Part shown: positions 25,951 to 36,732 of the stretch, piece by piece
How the letters are laid out: every line of letters starts with the position of its first letter
Numbering within the stretch: the first letter of the stretch is position 1
Assembly: GCA_016784965.1 (NCBI GenBank)
Contig: JADHTQ010000008.1
Coordinates: 1-64,000 of the forward strand
Direction of reading: 5' to 3'
Source: Bacteriovoracaceae bacterium
Lineage (GTDB): Bacteria; Bdellovibrionota; Bacteriovoracia; Bacteriovoracales; Bacteriovoracaceae
DNA length: 64,000 nucleotides
Position numbers and translations under genes: made by a program
Notes under the pieces: generated by a model
Seen by the model: the letters and a program-made list of their open reading frames with translations, nothing else
Told to the model about the DNA's origin: nothing
Database searches by the model: none

Positions 25951-28900
25951 ATGAAAATTCATATCCTGATTTTTCTATTGATTATTTCAATATGTAATTC
26001 GATTCATGCCAGTGTGGTTGACCAAAAAATCAAAAACCTACAAGAAAAAATTGAAGATGCGGAATACAATAAACTACCAAAAACTGCAATAAAATACGCT
26101 CGGCAACTAGAGCGTTTGGCCTTGAGAAAAAAACTAAAAGGTTACTACTTGCAAAGTGTTGCAAAAAGGATCTTAAATCAAACCCACGTACTAGGCAAAA
26201 AGCCTGAAGATAAAATTAATATTTTAAATAAAGAGATAAAAAAAATAGATAAAGCATATCATCCAGTTTTAAATTCCATTTTGGCAATTTGGTTTTGGCA
26301 TTATTATGAGCGCAATCGCTTTCGTTTTTCTAAAAGAACTAAAACAGAAGGTTTGGCAGGTGATGATTTTACCACTTGGGATTCTTTTAAGATTCTAAAT
26401 AAGATTAGTGACCTCTTTGAAAGTGCCTTAAATAATCGGAGCACTTTAATTTTAGAACCCATAAGCCGCTATCAAGGTTTAATTGTTCCAGGTACACTTC
26501 CACCAGAGATTTGCAATACACTCTTTGAGTTTTTAACAAAAGAGGCAATTAACTTTTATTCAAGTAGAGTAAAAGATAATATTAAATTTCGATCTAAGGC
26601 CCTTAAGCTTTATCAGGATTTGCTAGAGATCTACAAAACAAATGAAAATCATATCGCATTAGTCGATACCAGTCTTAGACATCTTGAGTTTCTACACAAA
26701 GACAAAAATAAACAACTTAGAGATGACATTCTACTTAAAAGTTATAAAAAGCTATACGATTCATATTCTGATATAGAAAATTCTACATATGTGATGTTTA
26801 AAGCAGCAAGTATTTACAAAGCACAAAAAAAATATCCCCAGGCCCTCAAAATATGTAATCAGGCACAAATTCATTTTTCCTCCTCCAATGGGGCCAAGCT
26901 TTGTTTAAATATTATTAACTCAGTTAAACAAAAATCTTTTAGTTTGAAGATAGACCACACGATCAGTACCTCTAGTGGTGGCTTTGTAGTTAAATACAAA
27001 AATTTAGAAAAACTCCACTTTAAAATTATCAAAGATGATCCCATGAAATATTTAACAAAAGATTATGGAGGACCATCAAATCGCTTAAGTGTAAAAGAAA
27101 TTAAGACATTACTGGCCAAAGATGCCACTTCCCAGTGGTCTACTGTTTTAAAACCAAACTCCGATTATACTTTTGCCACAAAAGATATTAGGGTAATGGA
27201 TCTGCCCTATGGCTTTTATCGCATCTTTGCATCTGCTCAAGAAGACTTTGAGGATCGACCCCAAAATCATGTGGTCTATGCTTCTTTTTGGTCTACTGAT
27301 ACGACTATGCTTGTTAGAAATATTGGTACCGATATCGTAGGCCTTGTGGCCCACTCACAAAATGGTCACCCTCTGACCAAAACCCAAGTTAGTGTTTATA
27401 AAAGGGGTAAAAGAGGGAAGTATAAGTTTTTCAAAGATCTATATACTGATGTTTTAGGTCAATTTATTATTAAAAAAACAAAAAAAGATCGCAACAATTA
27501 TCTATTTTTTGCAAAATCTGTGTATGGCGATGTTTTGTTTCGCAATTCCTACTTTCATGGATATGACAGAAACAAAAGTGTGAGATCATCGGTCCAATTT
27601 TTTACTGATCGCTCAATGTATCGACCTGGACAAACCATTTATTTTAAAGGTATCTGCTACAAGGCCGATTATACAAGTGATGACTATCAAACTAGTAATT
27701 GTAAGAAAGTTAACATTAAACTTAAAGATGTAAACCATCAGGATATTGCTAGTAAAACTTTATCTGCAAATAACCTTGGGTCATTTAGCAGTCACTTTAT
27801 TCTACCAGATAAAGTTCTACCAGGTAACATGACCATTTTTTCTTCAAACCCGAGAGGGCGAGTTATTGTAAAAGTTGAAGAATATAAAAGGCCCAAATTC
27901 GAAATTAAAATATTTAAACCATCCAAACAATTTCGATTGGACAAAACAGTTGCCCTAAAAGGCTTAGTAAAAAGTTACAGCGGAGTCAAAATTGATGATG
28001 CTACTGTAAAGTTTCGTGTATCTCGCCTGGTTGTTTTACCCTGGTGGAAGAGAATGTTTCAAATACGTCCAGTCTTGGTGGAAATTGCTCATGGAGTTGT
28101 AAAAACTAATCAGGTGGGTGAATTTAAAGTAAAGTTCACCTCTACCCCTGATAAGACAATAAACTCAGACTTAAACCCCACCTTCGATTATAAGGTGGAA
28201 GTTGATGTTACCGACTCCACTGGAGAAACTCACTCTCAAAGCCAAACGGTTCACATTGGATATGTTGCCCTTAAGGCCCAAATGACGTTACCAAAACTAA
28301 TAACTACTGCAAATCGATTGAAGTTGTCAGTTTTAACGACAACTTTGGGCAATCAACCAATTGGTAATCAAGGAACAGTTTCAATTTACTCTCTCACATA
28401 TCCCAAACAAGTTAATAAAAAACTACCTATTGAAGAGTGGAAAAAACGAAAACTTATTGTAACTGATAGCTACAATACAAATAGTATAAAAAAGGGCAGT
28501 AGTGATTTATTTTTCAAATTAGATGCTGGTGCATATCGTGCTGTACTTAAAACTGAAGATAGGTTTGGTGAAGAACTAGAGGAAGCAAAATCATTTATTG
28601 TGATGACCACTAAGGAAGATTCGGCAGACTTTAGTGTTCCAATTACTAGTTTGTTTAAAGTCGAAAAAGAAACTGTAAAGGTTGGAGACACCCTTAAAGC
28701 CGTTTGGGCCACTGGATACAAAAGTGCACAAAGCTATATTTCCATCGTTCACGACAAATCAATTGTAAACAGCTATTGGACACCCATTGGGGAGCCTGTC
28801 CACTTCTTAAATATTCCTGTAACTCCTGAGTTGACCGGTGGTTTTACGGTGGAGGCATATTTCATTCAAGACAATGTCGTTTACTCTCACCAGCAATTTA

Positions 28901-31701
28901 TTTCAGTTACAAGAAGTGATAAAAAATTAGCATTAAAGCTTACAACCTTTCGAGATAAACTGTCTCCAGGATCAAAGGAGACTTGGACCCTAACCGTTTC
29001 AGGTATTGATAAAAAAAGTAAAAGTTATGAGCTTTTGGCCGCTATGTACGATATGTCATTAGATTCTTTTGCTCCTCATAGCTTTTTTGATTTAAATAAT
29101 ATTTTTTGGAAAGATCGAAAAATAAATGCATTTGTTAAAAATCACTACATTAAAAACTTTAGTATCTATGTAAATAGAGATGTAGTTAGTAGGGTGTCCA
29201 TTGAAAGGACTTATCCATCATTTATCGATGATATTAAATATGGTTTTCAATACCTATTTCCCATTCAAGAGTCTTTGATGATGGCAGATGAAGGGATGGT
29301 AAAATCTAATATGCTAAGTGTGGGAGGAGTTGGGGCCCCAATGTCCAAAAGCAAAGGACCAAAAAGAGTTGGCAAAGCAAAGGTATCCCCACCCATAAGA
29401 AGGAATCTAGAAGAAACTGCATTTTTTTATCCCCATTTAAAAAGCAACAAACTGGGAAGGTTTAAGTTTACTTTCAAAACACCAGATGCATTAACCAGAT
29501 GGAAATTGTTGGCCATGGCACATGGTCCACAGTTAGAAACGGGTTTACTGGAAAAAGAGGTGGTTACTCAAAAAACACTGATGGCAACCCCCAACCCTCC
29601 CCGTTTTTTGCGGCAAAAAGATATTTTGAAAATGCCTGTCAAGTTTTCAAATATTGGCAATAGTGATATGAAAGTGAAGATTAGCTTTGAGCTTAAGAGT
29701 GCTATCGGTGATAGAAAAATGTATAATCATTTGATTGTCGGTAGAAAAAAACGCAGTATTGTCTTAAAGGCGGGTAAGTCTAAAACATTATTTTGGGAAA
29801 TTAAAGTGGCCAATGCAGAGGTTCCTCTAACATATAAAGTGTGGGCCTCTAGTAAAAAGTTTAAAGATGGCGAGGAAGGATTTTTGCCCATTTTACCAAG
29901 TATCATCCAGATAAAGGAGTCAATGCCTCTTTGGATTTCGGGTAAGGGCGAGAAAAAATTCAGTATTAAAAGACTACTAGAAACTGATAAGCGCTTAAAG
30001 GTTGAGCCCAGAAAGTTAACTGTGCAAATGACGCCAAATCCAGCATGGTATGCAGCGATGGCACTGCCATACTTAGCGGGGTCAACTCATGAGTGTACAG
30101 ATGAGCTATTTAATAGAATTTATGCCAATTATTTAGCATTACATGTTGTAAACTCAAATCCCGCTTTAGAAAAGGTTTTTAATAGGTGGAAAAAGACTGA
30201 CAAAGTAAAGTCAAATTTACACTTAAATGAAGCGCTTAAGACAGTGGCAATTCAAGAAACTCCTTGGCTGCTTGAGGCGCAAAATGAAACTCAAAATAAA
30301 AAAAACATCGCCATGTTTTTTAACAAAAATAAAATAAATCATGAATTAGCTCAAGGCCTAAATGAGCTTAAAGAGCATATGCTAGACAAAGGGGGATGGC
30401 CATGGCTTAGAGGTGGAAGAGTCAATCATTTCATAACTCTTTATATTGTATCAGGATTTGGAAAACTAAAAAGCATTGGGGCAATTACCAGCTTGGATTT
30501 GGAGTTTTTGCGCACATCGATTTCAGACTTAGATAATTGGATAAATTCAACTTATCAAAAAATAGAAGATAAGCTTAAAAGTGCTAATCACTATTCTTCA
30601 CTTATTGCGTTTTACCTGTATGGCAGATCAATGTTGTTAGATGAGTTTGCCATTGATCCTGCAAACCAGGAAGCGATTGATTATTTTTTAGGTCAGTCGG
30701 AAAAATTTTGGCCGAAGCTTGGCAGTAGGATGAGTGAAGCTCATACTGCAATTGCTGCCAGTAATTTTGATAAAATATCCATTACAAATAGTATTGTTAA
30801 ATCTTTAAAGGAGCGTGCATTGCATTCCCCTGAACTTGGAATGTATTGGGCCGATGAAGAGTATAGTTACTTTTGGTATCGTGCTCCCATTGCAACACAT
30901 GCCTTAATGATTGAGCTTTTTGACCTCAATAAGCATAAAAAAGAAGTAGAGCAACTTAAAATATGGCTTCTAAAGCAAAAACAAACACAGGGTTGGAAAA
31001 CAAACAGGTCAACTGCAGAAGCGGTATATGCATTATTTGCTACGGGGGGTACTAGTTTGTTAAATAATTCAACCGGTAAGACTACGATTACTTTAGGTCA
31101 GAAAATAATTATTCCCACAAAAGATGAAATCAACTTAAACTTTATTCAAAGAACTTATAGAGGTGGTGAAATTACTCCCCAAATGGGCAATGTTGTATTA
31201 GCTAAAAAAGCTGCTGGAATTGCTTGGGGAGGGGTGTATTGGAACTATTTTCAGGATATAGATAATGTAACTTCTCACCGCGGACCACTGTCAGTTGTTA
31301 AGAGTTTATTTATAAAAAGAAACACGGACAATGGGCCTACATTAACTCCTCTTTCTAAATCAAGGCCCAAAGTTGGCGATAAACTCACAGTCAGAATAGA
31401 GTTAAAATCTGATCGCGATATGGAGTTTATTCATATGAAAGATATGCGTGCCTCAGGAGTTGAACCAGTAAATGTCATTTCCTCTTATAAATTCCAAGAT
31501 GGTCTAAGCTACTATGAAACGACCAAAGATACCGCAACTCACTTCTATTTCGACTATTTACCCAAGGGAGTCTATGTTTTTGAATATGATCAAAAAATTT
31601 ACCATAAAGGCTCTTTTGCATCGGGAATAAGCTATGTACAATGTTTGTATGCACCTGAGTTTAGCACTCATAGCAAAAGCTATAAGTTAAATGTTTTATA
31701 A
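25951..31701 (+). CDS. Bacterial alpha-2-macroglobulin family protein, thioester-less
   Basis: 1916 aa, Sec signal 1-20; no lipobox. The first ~320 residues are helical, TPR-like. Macroglobulin (MG) domains follow, with the family phrase FTDRSMYRPGQTIYFKG in MG2 (about residue 551). A Gly/Lys/Pro-rich bait-like stretch at about 1115-1150 includes GAPMSKSKGPKRVG. The conserved TPDALTRWKLLAMAHG is next. The thioester domain begins AGSTHECTDELFNR: Cys1382 is kept, but the CxEQ motif reads CTDE, so no Cys-Gln thioester can form. It would trap proteases by conformational change only, like thioester-less E. coli-type members. RBS AGAGG. Likely periplasmic protection; no pbpC neighbour in the same operon (the class A PBP is two genes upstream). 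Confidence 0.92.
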   Translation: MKIHILIFLLIISICNSIHASVVDQKIKNLQEKIEDAEYNKLPKTAIKYARQLERLALRKKLKGYYLQSVAKRILNQTHVLGKKPEDKINILNKEIKKIDKAYHPVLNSILAIWFWHYYERNRFRFSKRTKTEGLAGDDFTTWDSFKILNKISDLFESALNNRSTLILEPISRYQGLIVPGTLPPEICNTLFEFLTKEAINFYSSRVKDNIKFRSKALKLYQDLLEIYKTNENHIALVDTSLRHLEFLHKDKNKQLRDDILLKSYKKLYDSYSDIENSTYVMFKAASIYKAQKKYPQALKICNQAQIHFSSSNGAKLCLNIINSVKQKSFSLKIDHTISTSSGGFVVKYKNLEKLHFKIIKDDPMKYLTKDYGGPSNRLSVKEIKTLLAKDATSQWSTVLKPNSDYTFATKDIRVMDLPYGFYRIFASAQEDFEDRPQNHVVYASFWSTDTTMLVRNIGTDIVGLVAHSQNGHPLTKTQVSVYKRGKRGKYKFFKDLYTDVLGQFIIKKTKKDRNNYLFFAKSVYGDVLFRNSYFHGYDRNKSVRSSVQFFTDRSMYRPGQTIYFKGICYKADYTSDDYQTSNCKKVNIKLKDVNHQDIASKTLSANNLGSFSSHFILPDKVLPGNMTIFSSNPRGRVIVKVEEYKRPKFEIKIFKPSKQFRLDKTVALKGLVKSYSGVKIDDATVKFRVSRLVVLPWWKRMFQIRPVLVEIAHGVVKTNQVGEFKVKFTSTPDKTINSDLNPTFDYKVEVDVTDSTGETHSQSQTVHIGYVALKAQMTLPKLITTANRLKLSVLTTTLGNQPIGNQGTVSIYSLTYPKQVNKKLPIEEWKKRKLIVTDSYNTNSIKKGSSDLFFKLDAGAYRAVLKTEDRFGEELEEAKSFIVMTTKEDSADFSVPITSLFKVEKETVKVGDTLKAVWATGYKSAQSYISIVHDKSIVNSYWTPIGEPVHFLNIPVTPELTGGFTVEAYFIQDNVVYSHQQFISVTRSDKKLALKLTTFRDKLSPGSKETWTLTVSGIDKKSKSYELLAAMYDMSLDSFAPHSFFDLNNIFWKDRKINAFVKNHYIKNFSIYVNRDVVSRVSIERTYPSFIDDIKYGFQYLFPIQESLMMADEGMVKSNMLSVGGVGAPMSKSKGPKRVGKAKVSPPIRRNLEETAFFYPHLKSNKLGRFKFTFKTPDALTRWKLLAMAHGPQLETGLLEKEVVTQKTLMATPNPPRFLRQKDILKMPVKFSNIGNSDMKVKISFELKSAIGDRKMYNHLIVGRKKRSIVLKAGKSKTLFWEIKVANAEVPLTYKVWASSKKFKDGEEGFLPILPSIIQIKESMPLWISGKGEKKFSIKRLLETDKRLKVEPRKLTVQMTPNPAWYAAMALPYLAGSTHECTDELFNRIYANYLALHVVNSNPALEKVFNRWKKTDKVKSNLHLNEALKTVAIQETPWLLEAQNETQNKKNIAMFFNKNKINHELAQGLNELKEHMLDKGGWPWLRGGRVNHFITLYIVSGFGKLKSIGAITSLDLEFLRTSISDLDNWINSTYQKIEDKLKSANHYSSLIAFYLYGRSMLLDEFAIDPANQEAIDYFLGQSEKFWPKLGSRMSEAHTAIAASNFDKISITNSIVKSLKERALHSPELGMYWADEEYSYFWYRAPIATHALMIELFDLNKHKKEVEQLKIWLLKQKQTQGWKTNRSTAEAVYALFATGGTSLLNNSTGKTTITLGQKIIIPTKDEINLNFIQRTYRGGEITPQMGNVVLAKKAAGIAWGGVYWNYFQDIDNVTSHRGPLSVVKSLFIKRNTDNGPTLTPLSKSRPKVGDKLTVRIELKSDRDMEFIHMKDMRASGVEPVNVISSYKFQDGLSYYETTKDTATHFYFDYLPKGVYVFEYDQKIYHKGSFASGISYVQCLYAPEFSTHSKSYKLNVL

Positions 31702-31713
31702 AAGGATTTAATT

Positions 31714-32508
31714 ATGAAAAACTGGGAAGATGCCCATAGTGATCAATTTAGTTCAATCTGTGGTGTCTGTTTTGATATAGATGACACGATTACAACAGAT
31801 GGTCAGTTAAAGGCCGATGCCTACAATGCTTTGTGGGATTTAAAGGCCTCGGGCTTTTATTTGATACCAATTACCGGCAGACCCGCTGCTTGGTGTGATC
31901 ATATTATCCGCTTTTGGCCAGTTGATGCAATTATTGGAGAAAATGGTGCCTTGGTTTTTTACATGGACAGTGGAGTTAGAAAACGAATAGATTATTTAGG
32001 TGATGAAGCAGTGGTGATGAAGGAAAAGTTAAATAATTTAACTAACAAAATTATTGAGAAATTTCCCCATGCCAAGTGGGCCTCCGATCAAGCCTATAGA
32101 GAGTACGATCTGGCCATAGATATATGCGAAGATGTCGCCGCTTGGAAGGAAGAAGATGTTACTAAATTGCTAAACTTATGTCATGAGGAGGGGGCACAAG
32201 CAAAGCTATCTAGTATTCACGTCAATACGTGGTTCGGCAAGTATGACAAGGGTATGGGAATTGATATGTGGCTAGACAGAGGAACTCCTGGAATTACTGG
32301 TGAAAATATCACCCTTGATAAATTGATTTTTATAGGGGACTCTCCCAATGATGCACCTTTGTTTGAGAAATTCTCACTAAGTGTGGGGGTTGCCAATGTT
32401 AAAGCATACCACGATCAATTATCCACTCCTCCCACTTGGGTAACAGATGGTGAAAGTGGCACTGGCTTTTGTGAATTTGCAAAGCAATTAATTGCATTTA
32501 AAAAATAA
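31714..32508 (+). CDS. HAD-superfamily phosphatase (subclass IIB-like)
   Basis: 264 aa, cytoplasmic. Motif I is CFDIDDTIT (nucleophile Asp of D-x-D-x-T), motif II PITGR, and motifs III/IV LDKLIFIGDSPNDAPLF. A large alpha/beta cap between motifs II and III places it with Cof/phosphomannomutase/sucrose-phosphatase-type HADs. Substrate is probably a sugar phosphate, not determinable here. 12 bases behind the macroglobulin gene with AAAGGA before the ATG, so probably co-transcribed. Confidence 0.85.
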   Translation: MKNWEDAHSDQFSSICGVCFDIDDTITTDGQLKADAYNALWDLKASGFYLIPITGRPAAWCDHIIRFWPVDAIIGENGALVFYMDSGVRKRIDYLGDEAVVMKEKLNNLTNKIIEKFPHAKWASDQAYREYDLAIDICEDVAAWKEEDVTKLLNLCHEEGAQAKLSSIHVNTWFGKYDKGMGIDMWLDRGTPGITGENITLDKLIFIGDSPNDAPLFEKFSLSVGVANVKAYHDQLSTPPTWVTDGESGTGFCEFAKQLIAFKK

Positions 32509-32526
32509 GTTGTGGTTTTGGCAAGG

Positions 32527-34941
32527 TCATAAGTATTTGGCGAGTGTAACTCTAAGATCATCTCGATCAATTGGTTTGGTAAGGTAGTCGTTCATGCCGG
32601 CCTTTTTGGCCTTGACCTTATACTCAACTAGCGCGTGTGCAGTAAGGGCTATGATAGGAATTTTAATACCCTTGCTTCTAATCTGTATCGTTGCAGCTAG
32701 GCCGTCAAGCTCTGGCATCTGTAGGTCCATTAAAATTATTTTATAGGTTGTGTGCTCAAGTTTTTCCAATACTTCCTTGCCATTTCCCACAACCTCAAAT
32801 GTACGGCCGATTTTTTTTAAAATCTCGCCAATTAAGGTTTGATTGATGGGATCATCTTCAGCAACTAAAATATCGACAGTTTCATCTATGGGCAATTTTT
32901 GTGTTTGGGTTTGTTCTTGGCCATCATTTTGAGTTACAACTTTATTGCGACTAATATGTCGACGGTCTTTTAAAAGTGGTAATGTTACCAAAAATGTGGT
33001 CCCCTCTCCCTCTGTACTTGTAAACTCAATTGTACCTTCTAATGCATCAACAATTTTTTTAACAATACTAAGGCCTAATCCGGTACCACCATAGGGCCTA
33101 GTTGAAGATTCATCTGCTTGAGAGAATGGGCAAAACATCTGCTTTTGGTACTCTGGAGAGATTCCAATACCTGTATCTTCAACTTTTATTAAAACCATCT
33201 CTTTTGCCTCATTATCGCGGTTTGTGAGCTTTAAGGCTTGAAGCAAGATGTGACCACCTTTGTCTTGGGTAAACTTAACAGCATTATCTAAAAGGTTAGT
33301 AATTATCTGTCTGAGTTTTTGCCCATCACCTACGTAGTAGTTAAAGAGTTCTGGATCATAGTCAACAACCAACTTTATTTTTTCGCTTGCATTTAGCTTA
33401 TGAGAGAATATATCTTTGAATTCATCTACAAGATCTTTAAGATTTATAGAATTCTTTTTTAAAGTTATATGCCCCTCTTCAATTTTAGAAAGCTCTAAGA
33501 TATCATCAATTAGCTGAATTAGGTGTTGACCGCTTTTGTTAATAATGTCTACGTATTGATTAATTTTACGTGGATCTTTTTCTTCAATCATTAAACTAGA
33601 AAATCCCATAATAGCATTCATGGGAGTTCTGATTTCATGACTCATATTCGCCAAAAAGAGTCCTTTGGCACTATTGGCTTTTTCGGCATCTTCTTTTGCT
33701 GTAATTAAATCATCTTCAACTAACTTTCTATTTTCAATTTCTTGGTCTAAGTTGCGAGTTCTTTTTTTGACCAATATTTCGAGCTCTTTGTGTAAGCTGG
33801 TTTGTTTTTTGGCAAAAAAGCGAATGGCAAGATTGGCAATAACTAACACGATTAACAGCAGAGTAATTAATATAAGGTGAAATAAATTTTTACTAATAAA
33901 CTGCGTAGTGAGCTCACTACTTTTGATATAAAATACATACTTCCATGGGGCAATTTTAATATCTTTTATAATAATATATAAGCCGTTTTGCTCATAAATA
34001 CTTTTATCTTTATCCCAAGTCATCTTATTAAATTGTTGGAAATTAAAGTTGGGTGGCACTATATCTTCTAGATTAACAGTGGGATGGCGGACACTAGCTT
34101 TGTCTGCTTGGGTTGATGACAAAACTTGATTGTGTTTGTTGACGATAAAGTTAACGCTGCTGGTAAAAGAAAACTTATTCAGAAATTTTGCCAAGTCATT
34201 TAGAAGAATATCCGTTGCTGCAACCCCTAAAAACTCATGTTTGTTGTATATAGGGACGCCGTGAGTGACCATTAACCCTTTACCACCGGTATCGCGGTAA
34301 GTTTCAGTCCAAAAACTTTTGCGTTCTGGATTATTTTCGGGAAGAGACATGGTCCAATATGATTTTTTAAAAATAAGTTTTTGCATTAACTCGTGAAGGT
34401 TGTGGCTAGTTGTCATGGTTAGCAATTGTTGGATGGGCAGATAGGGCACAAGTGCATTAATCATGTTTTTGGAGATATAATAGCTCCAAGTAAATTGTGG
34501 GTGGGTTTGATGGGAGAGGTATTGGGTGGTAAATAGCCCCAAGACCATATTAACTTCGTCTTTAAAATTAATCTTTGAATATTCGCCCGCTGCTGTTAAT
34601 TCACCGAAATTAGAAGAGAAGGTAAAATAATCTTTACCGACATTGTCGTTGTAATGTTTGTATTGAAACTGCGAGGTATAATTGGTTTTATCTTTAGCAC
34701 TAAAGTATTTGCGAGTATATAGGTCCATCCTTTTGACATATCGTGATGTGAACGACAAAAAATGTTCTAGGGATGCAACTTGCTGGTCCATATTACTTTC
34801 AAGACTTTCTCTAACACGACTTTTATACCCTTGTAGTTGTAAATAGATGAATAACACAATAAAAATGATTAAAGTGGAGATACTTACATTAATAATAATG
34901 TTATAAAATTTTAAAAAGCTGGTGTTTACATTAAGTCGCAT
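32527..34941 (-). CDS. Hybrid sensor histidine kinase with periplasmic dCache-like sensor
   Basis: 804 aa. Two transmembrane helices (about 12-34 and 353-375) flank a large periplasmic Cache-like domain. A coiled linker (about 380-425) leads to HisKA with SHEIRTP (phospho-His435), then HATPase_c with N-box DNAVKF, DTGIGI, and GGTGLGLSI. The C-terminal receiver has acidic DD, phospho-acceptor Asp739 in LMDLQMPE, and the Thr/Lys pair (ALTAH; TKP). No output domain follows, so phosphate must pass to a separate Hpt/regulator, none adjacent. Signal unknown. Diverges from the lipoprotein at 35033. Confidence 0.93.
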   Translation of the reverse strand: MRLNVNTSFLKFYNIIINVSISTLIIFIVLFIYLQLQGYKSRVRESLESNMDQQVASLEHFLSFTSRYVKRMDLYTRKYFSAKDKTNYTSQFQYKHYNDNVGKDYFTFSSNFGELTAAGEYSKINFKDEVNMVLGLFTTQYLSHQTHPQFTWSYYISKNMINALVPYLPIQQLLTMTTSHNLHELMQKLIFKKSYWTMSLPENNPERKSFWTETYRDTGGKGLMVTHGVPIYNKHEFLGVAATDILLNDLAKFLNKFSFTSSVNFIVNKHNQVLSSTQADKASVRHPTVNLEDIVPPNFNFQQFNKMTWDKDKSIYEQNGLYIIIKDIKIAPWKYVFYIKSSELTTQFISKNLFHLILITLLLIVLVIANLAIRFFAKKQTSLHKELEILVKKRTRNLDQEIENRKLVEDDLITAKEDAEKANSAKGLFLANMSHEIRTPMNAIMGFSSLMIEEKDPRKINQYVDIINKSGQHLIQLIDDILELSKIEEGHITLKKNSINLKDLVDEFKDIFSHKLNASEKIKLVVDYDPELFNYYVGDGQKLRQIITNLLDNAVKFTQDKGGHILLQALKLTNRDNEAKEMVLIKVEDTGIGISPEYQKQMFCPFSQADESSTRPYGGTGLGLSIVKKIVDALEGTIEFTSTEGEGTTFLVTLPLLKDRRHISRNKVVTQNDGQEQTQTQKLPIDETVDILVAEDDPINQTLIGEILKKIGRTFEVVGNGKEVLEKLEHTTYKIILMDLQMPELDGLAATIQIRSKGIKIPIIALTAHALVEYKVKAKKAGMNDYLTKPIDRDDLRVTLAKYL

Positions 34942-35032
34942 TGTAATATCATAGCATAATACTATTTACTTTTAGAAGAATTTTAAAATACACTATATAC
35001 AAATGAATTAGGTTGGTATTGGGAGGTACATT

Positions 35033-35740
35033 TTGGAAAAAGTTGTAATTTTAATCCTGGTTTTTGGTTTTTCATTTTCATGTAGCGAGTTGAAGAATCA
35101 AAAGAAAAAAAGTGTATATTTACAGCAGCTTCTACAGGGCACTAATCGTCAGTTAACTTCAGGTGAGCTCTCCATGGCCACAAGTATTTGCGATGCCGTA
35201 CGCTTTAAGCGTCAAACGATCGTATCTAGTTTGTTTAACTACTACTTAAGGTTTAAAATGGAGGAGCAAACTTGTCAAAATGCTAATAAGACCTCTAGTA
35301 CTATAGATACTATTCTTGTTGGAAATGGCCCATCATTTTCTTCAACTTATTCTGGAAATTATTTTGAAAAAATGCAAACAGATCAGTTTGGGGAGTTGAA
35401 AAAAATCTGTGAGGCCATTTTTTTTAATAGAGATAATAATACCAACAATCCCATTACAATTAACGAGGTTATATCTTCGGAAGAGATTATTGAATATAAA
35501 TTTGAACAAGATCAAGACGACAATACCCTAATACATTTTTTTGCTTCCTATGGAAAAAAAGATGGCACATCTTATCGCTCCTATAAAATCATGGAATATA
35601 TTATTCTAATAACGGATAGTGAATCACCTTCTAAAAGGGGATTACTAAAAGGCACCATGAACTCTCAAGTTTGCAGCTCAGGCGATGTTAACACTAGTGA
35701 ATATCTGTCAGCTGAATTTACAAAGTTAGTTAAAAAGTAA
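35033..35740 (+). CDS. Putative exported lipoprotein, unknown function
   Basis: 235 aa from a TTG preceded by GGGAGG six bases upstream. Hydrophobic signal (4-16) ends in SFSC, a non-classical lipobox with Cys17. The body has several Cys and no recognised domain. It ends one base before the convergent serA-like gene. Confidence 0.6.
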   Translation: MEKVVILILVFGFSFSCSELKNQKKKSVYLQQLLQGTNRQLTSGELSMATSICDAVRFKRQTIVSSLFNYYLRFKMEEQTCQNANKTSSTIDTILVGNGPSFSSTYSGNYFEKMQTDQFGELKKICEAIFFNRDNNTNNPITINEVISSEEIIEYKFEQDQDDNTLIHFFASYGKKDGTSYRSYKIMEYIILITDSESPSKRGLLKGTMNSQVCSSGDVNTSEYLSAEFTKLVKK

Positions 35741-35741
35741 A

Positions 35742-36689
35742 TTAGGCCGAAACTTCATTTAACAGGTTATTTTTAACAAAGTACTCGACAAGTTGATTAA
35801 CTGCCATCTCTCCAACTCTTACTTGTGCCTCTGCCGTGCTGGCCCCTAGGTGGGGTGTTAAAACTAAGTTAGGCAGAGTACGAAGCTTTGAGCTTTCCTC
35901 AAGTGGTTCTGTGGCAAAGACGTCAAATCCAGCTCCTTTAATTTTACCCTCAGAAAGTATCTGATAAAGATCATCTTCATTAACAATTTTGCCCCTAGCA
36001 GCATTAATTAAGATGGCATCACTTTTCATTTGTCCCAGTAGATCCATAGTAATTAAGTTGGTAGTAGCTTCGATTAGAGGCAGGTGCAGGGAAATTATAT
36101 CACACTCTGAAAATATCTCTTTTAGAGTATCAACTTTTTGTGCATAGGAAATGTCAGATGTTTTGATAATGGGATCATAAAACAATACCTGAGGCTCAAA
36201 CCCTGCAATTCTTTTTGCTACAATTTGTCCAATGCGACCAAAGCCTATAATCCCGACCTTTTTATTTGCCAACTCATTGCCGCTCAACTTTGATTTTTCC
36301 CATTTACCATTACTCATTGATTCATTGGCCCAAGCAGTTTTTCTAAGTACAGTCATCATTAGAGCAATGGCATGTTCTGCAGCGGAGTTAGAATTTGCCC
36401 CAGGGGTATTGGAGACCTTCACTCCTTTTTGGGCACATGCCACCTTATCGATATTATCAGTGCCTTCACCTGCTCGAATTACATACTTTAAGTTTGGTGC
36501 CATCTCTAGGTAGTCACTTGTTACCTTAGTTGCAGACCTTATAACAAGCCCTGACACTTTCGGGAGCAGTTGCTTGAGCTCATCTTGGGTGATCTTAGGG
36601 GAGGGGTGTACTTCAAGCTCGTCCATATTACACAAAGTTGCAAATAAGTTTTTATCCATTCCATCTGACACAACAATAAAAGGTTTCAT
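35742..36689 (-). CDS. serA: D-3-phosphoglycerate dehydrogenase-like (SerA-type) 2-hydroxyacid dehydrogenase
   Basis: 315 aa. NAD-dependent oxidation of 3-phosphoglycerate, first step of serine synthesis, is the likely reaction. Visible: nucleotide-binding GFGRIG (about 152-157), catalytic Arg in NAARGKIV, Glu in ATEPLE, and His in LTPHLGAST. It lacks the C-terminal regulatory and ACT domains of long SerA, so serine feedback through ACT is absent. GAGGGAGAAG precedes the ATG. 43 bases behind the DUF1015 gene, a pairing I know from other bacteria, which supports the serine role. Confidence 0.88.
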   Translation of the reverse strand: MKPFIVVSDGMDKNLFATLCNMDELEVHPSPKITQDELKQLLPKVSGLVIRSATKVTSDYLEMAPNLKYVIRAGEGTDNIDKVACAQKGVKVSNTPGANSNSAAEHAIALMMTVLRKTAWANESMSNGKWEKSKLSGNELANKKVGIIGFGRIGQIVAKRIAGFEPQVLFYDPIIKTSDISYAQKVDTLKEIFSECDIISLHLPLIEATTNLITMDLLGQMKSDAILINAARGKIVNEDDLYQILSEGKIKGAGFDVFATEPLEESSKLRTLPNLVLTPHLGASTAEAQVRVGEMAVNQLVEYFVKNNLLNEVSA

Positions 36690-36732
36690 ATACTCTTCTC
36701 CCTCTTTTTTTAAAGTTTAAACAATCTGCCTA

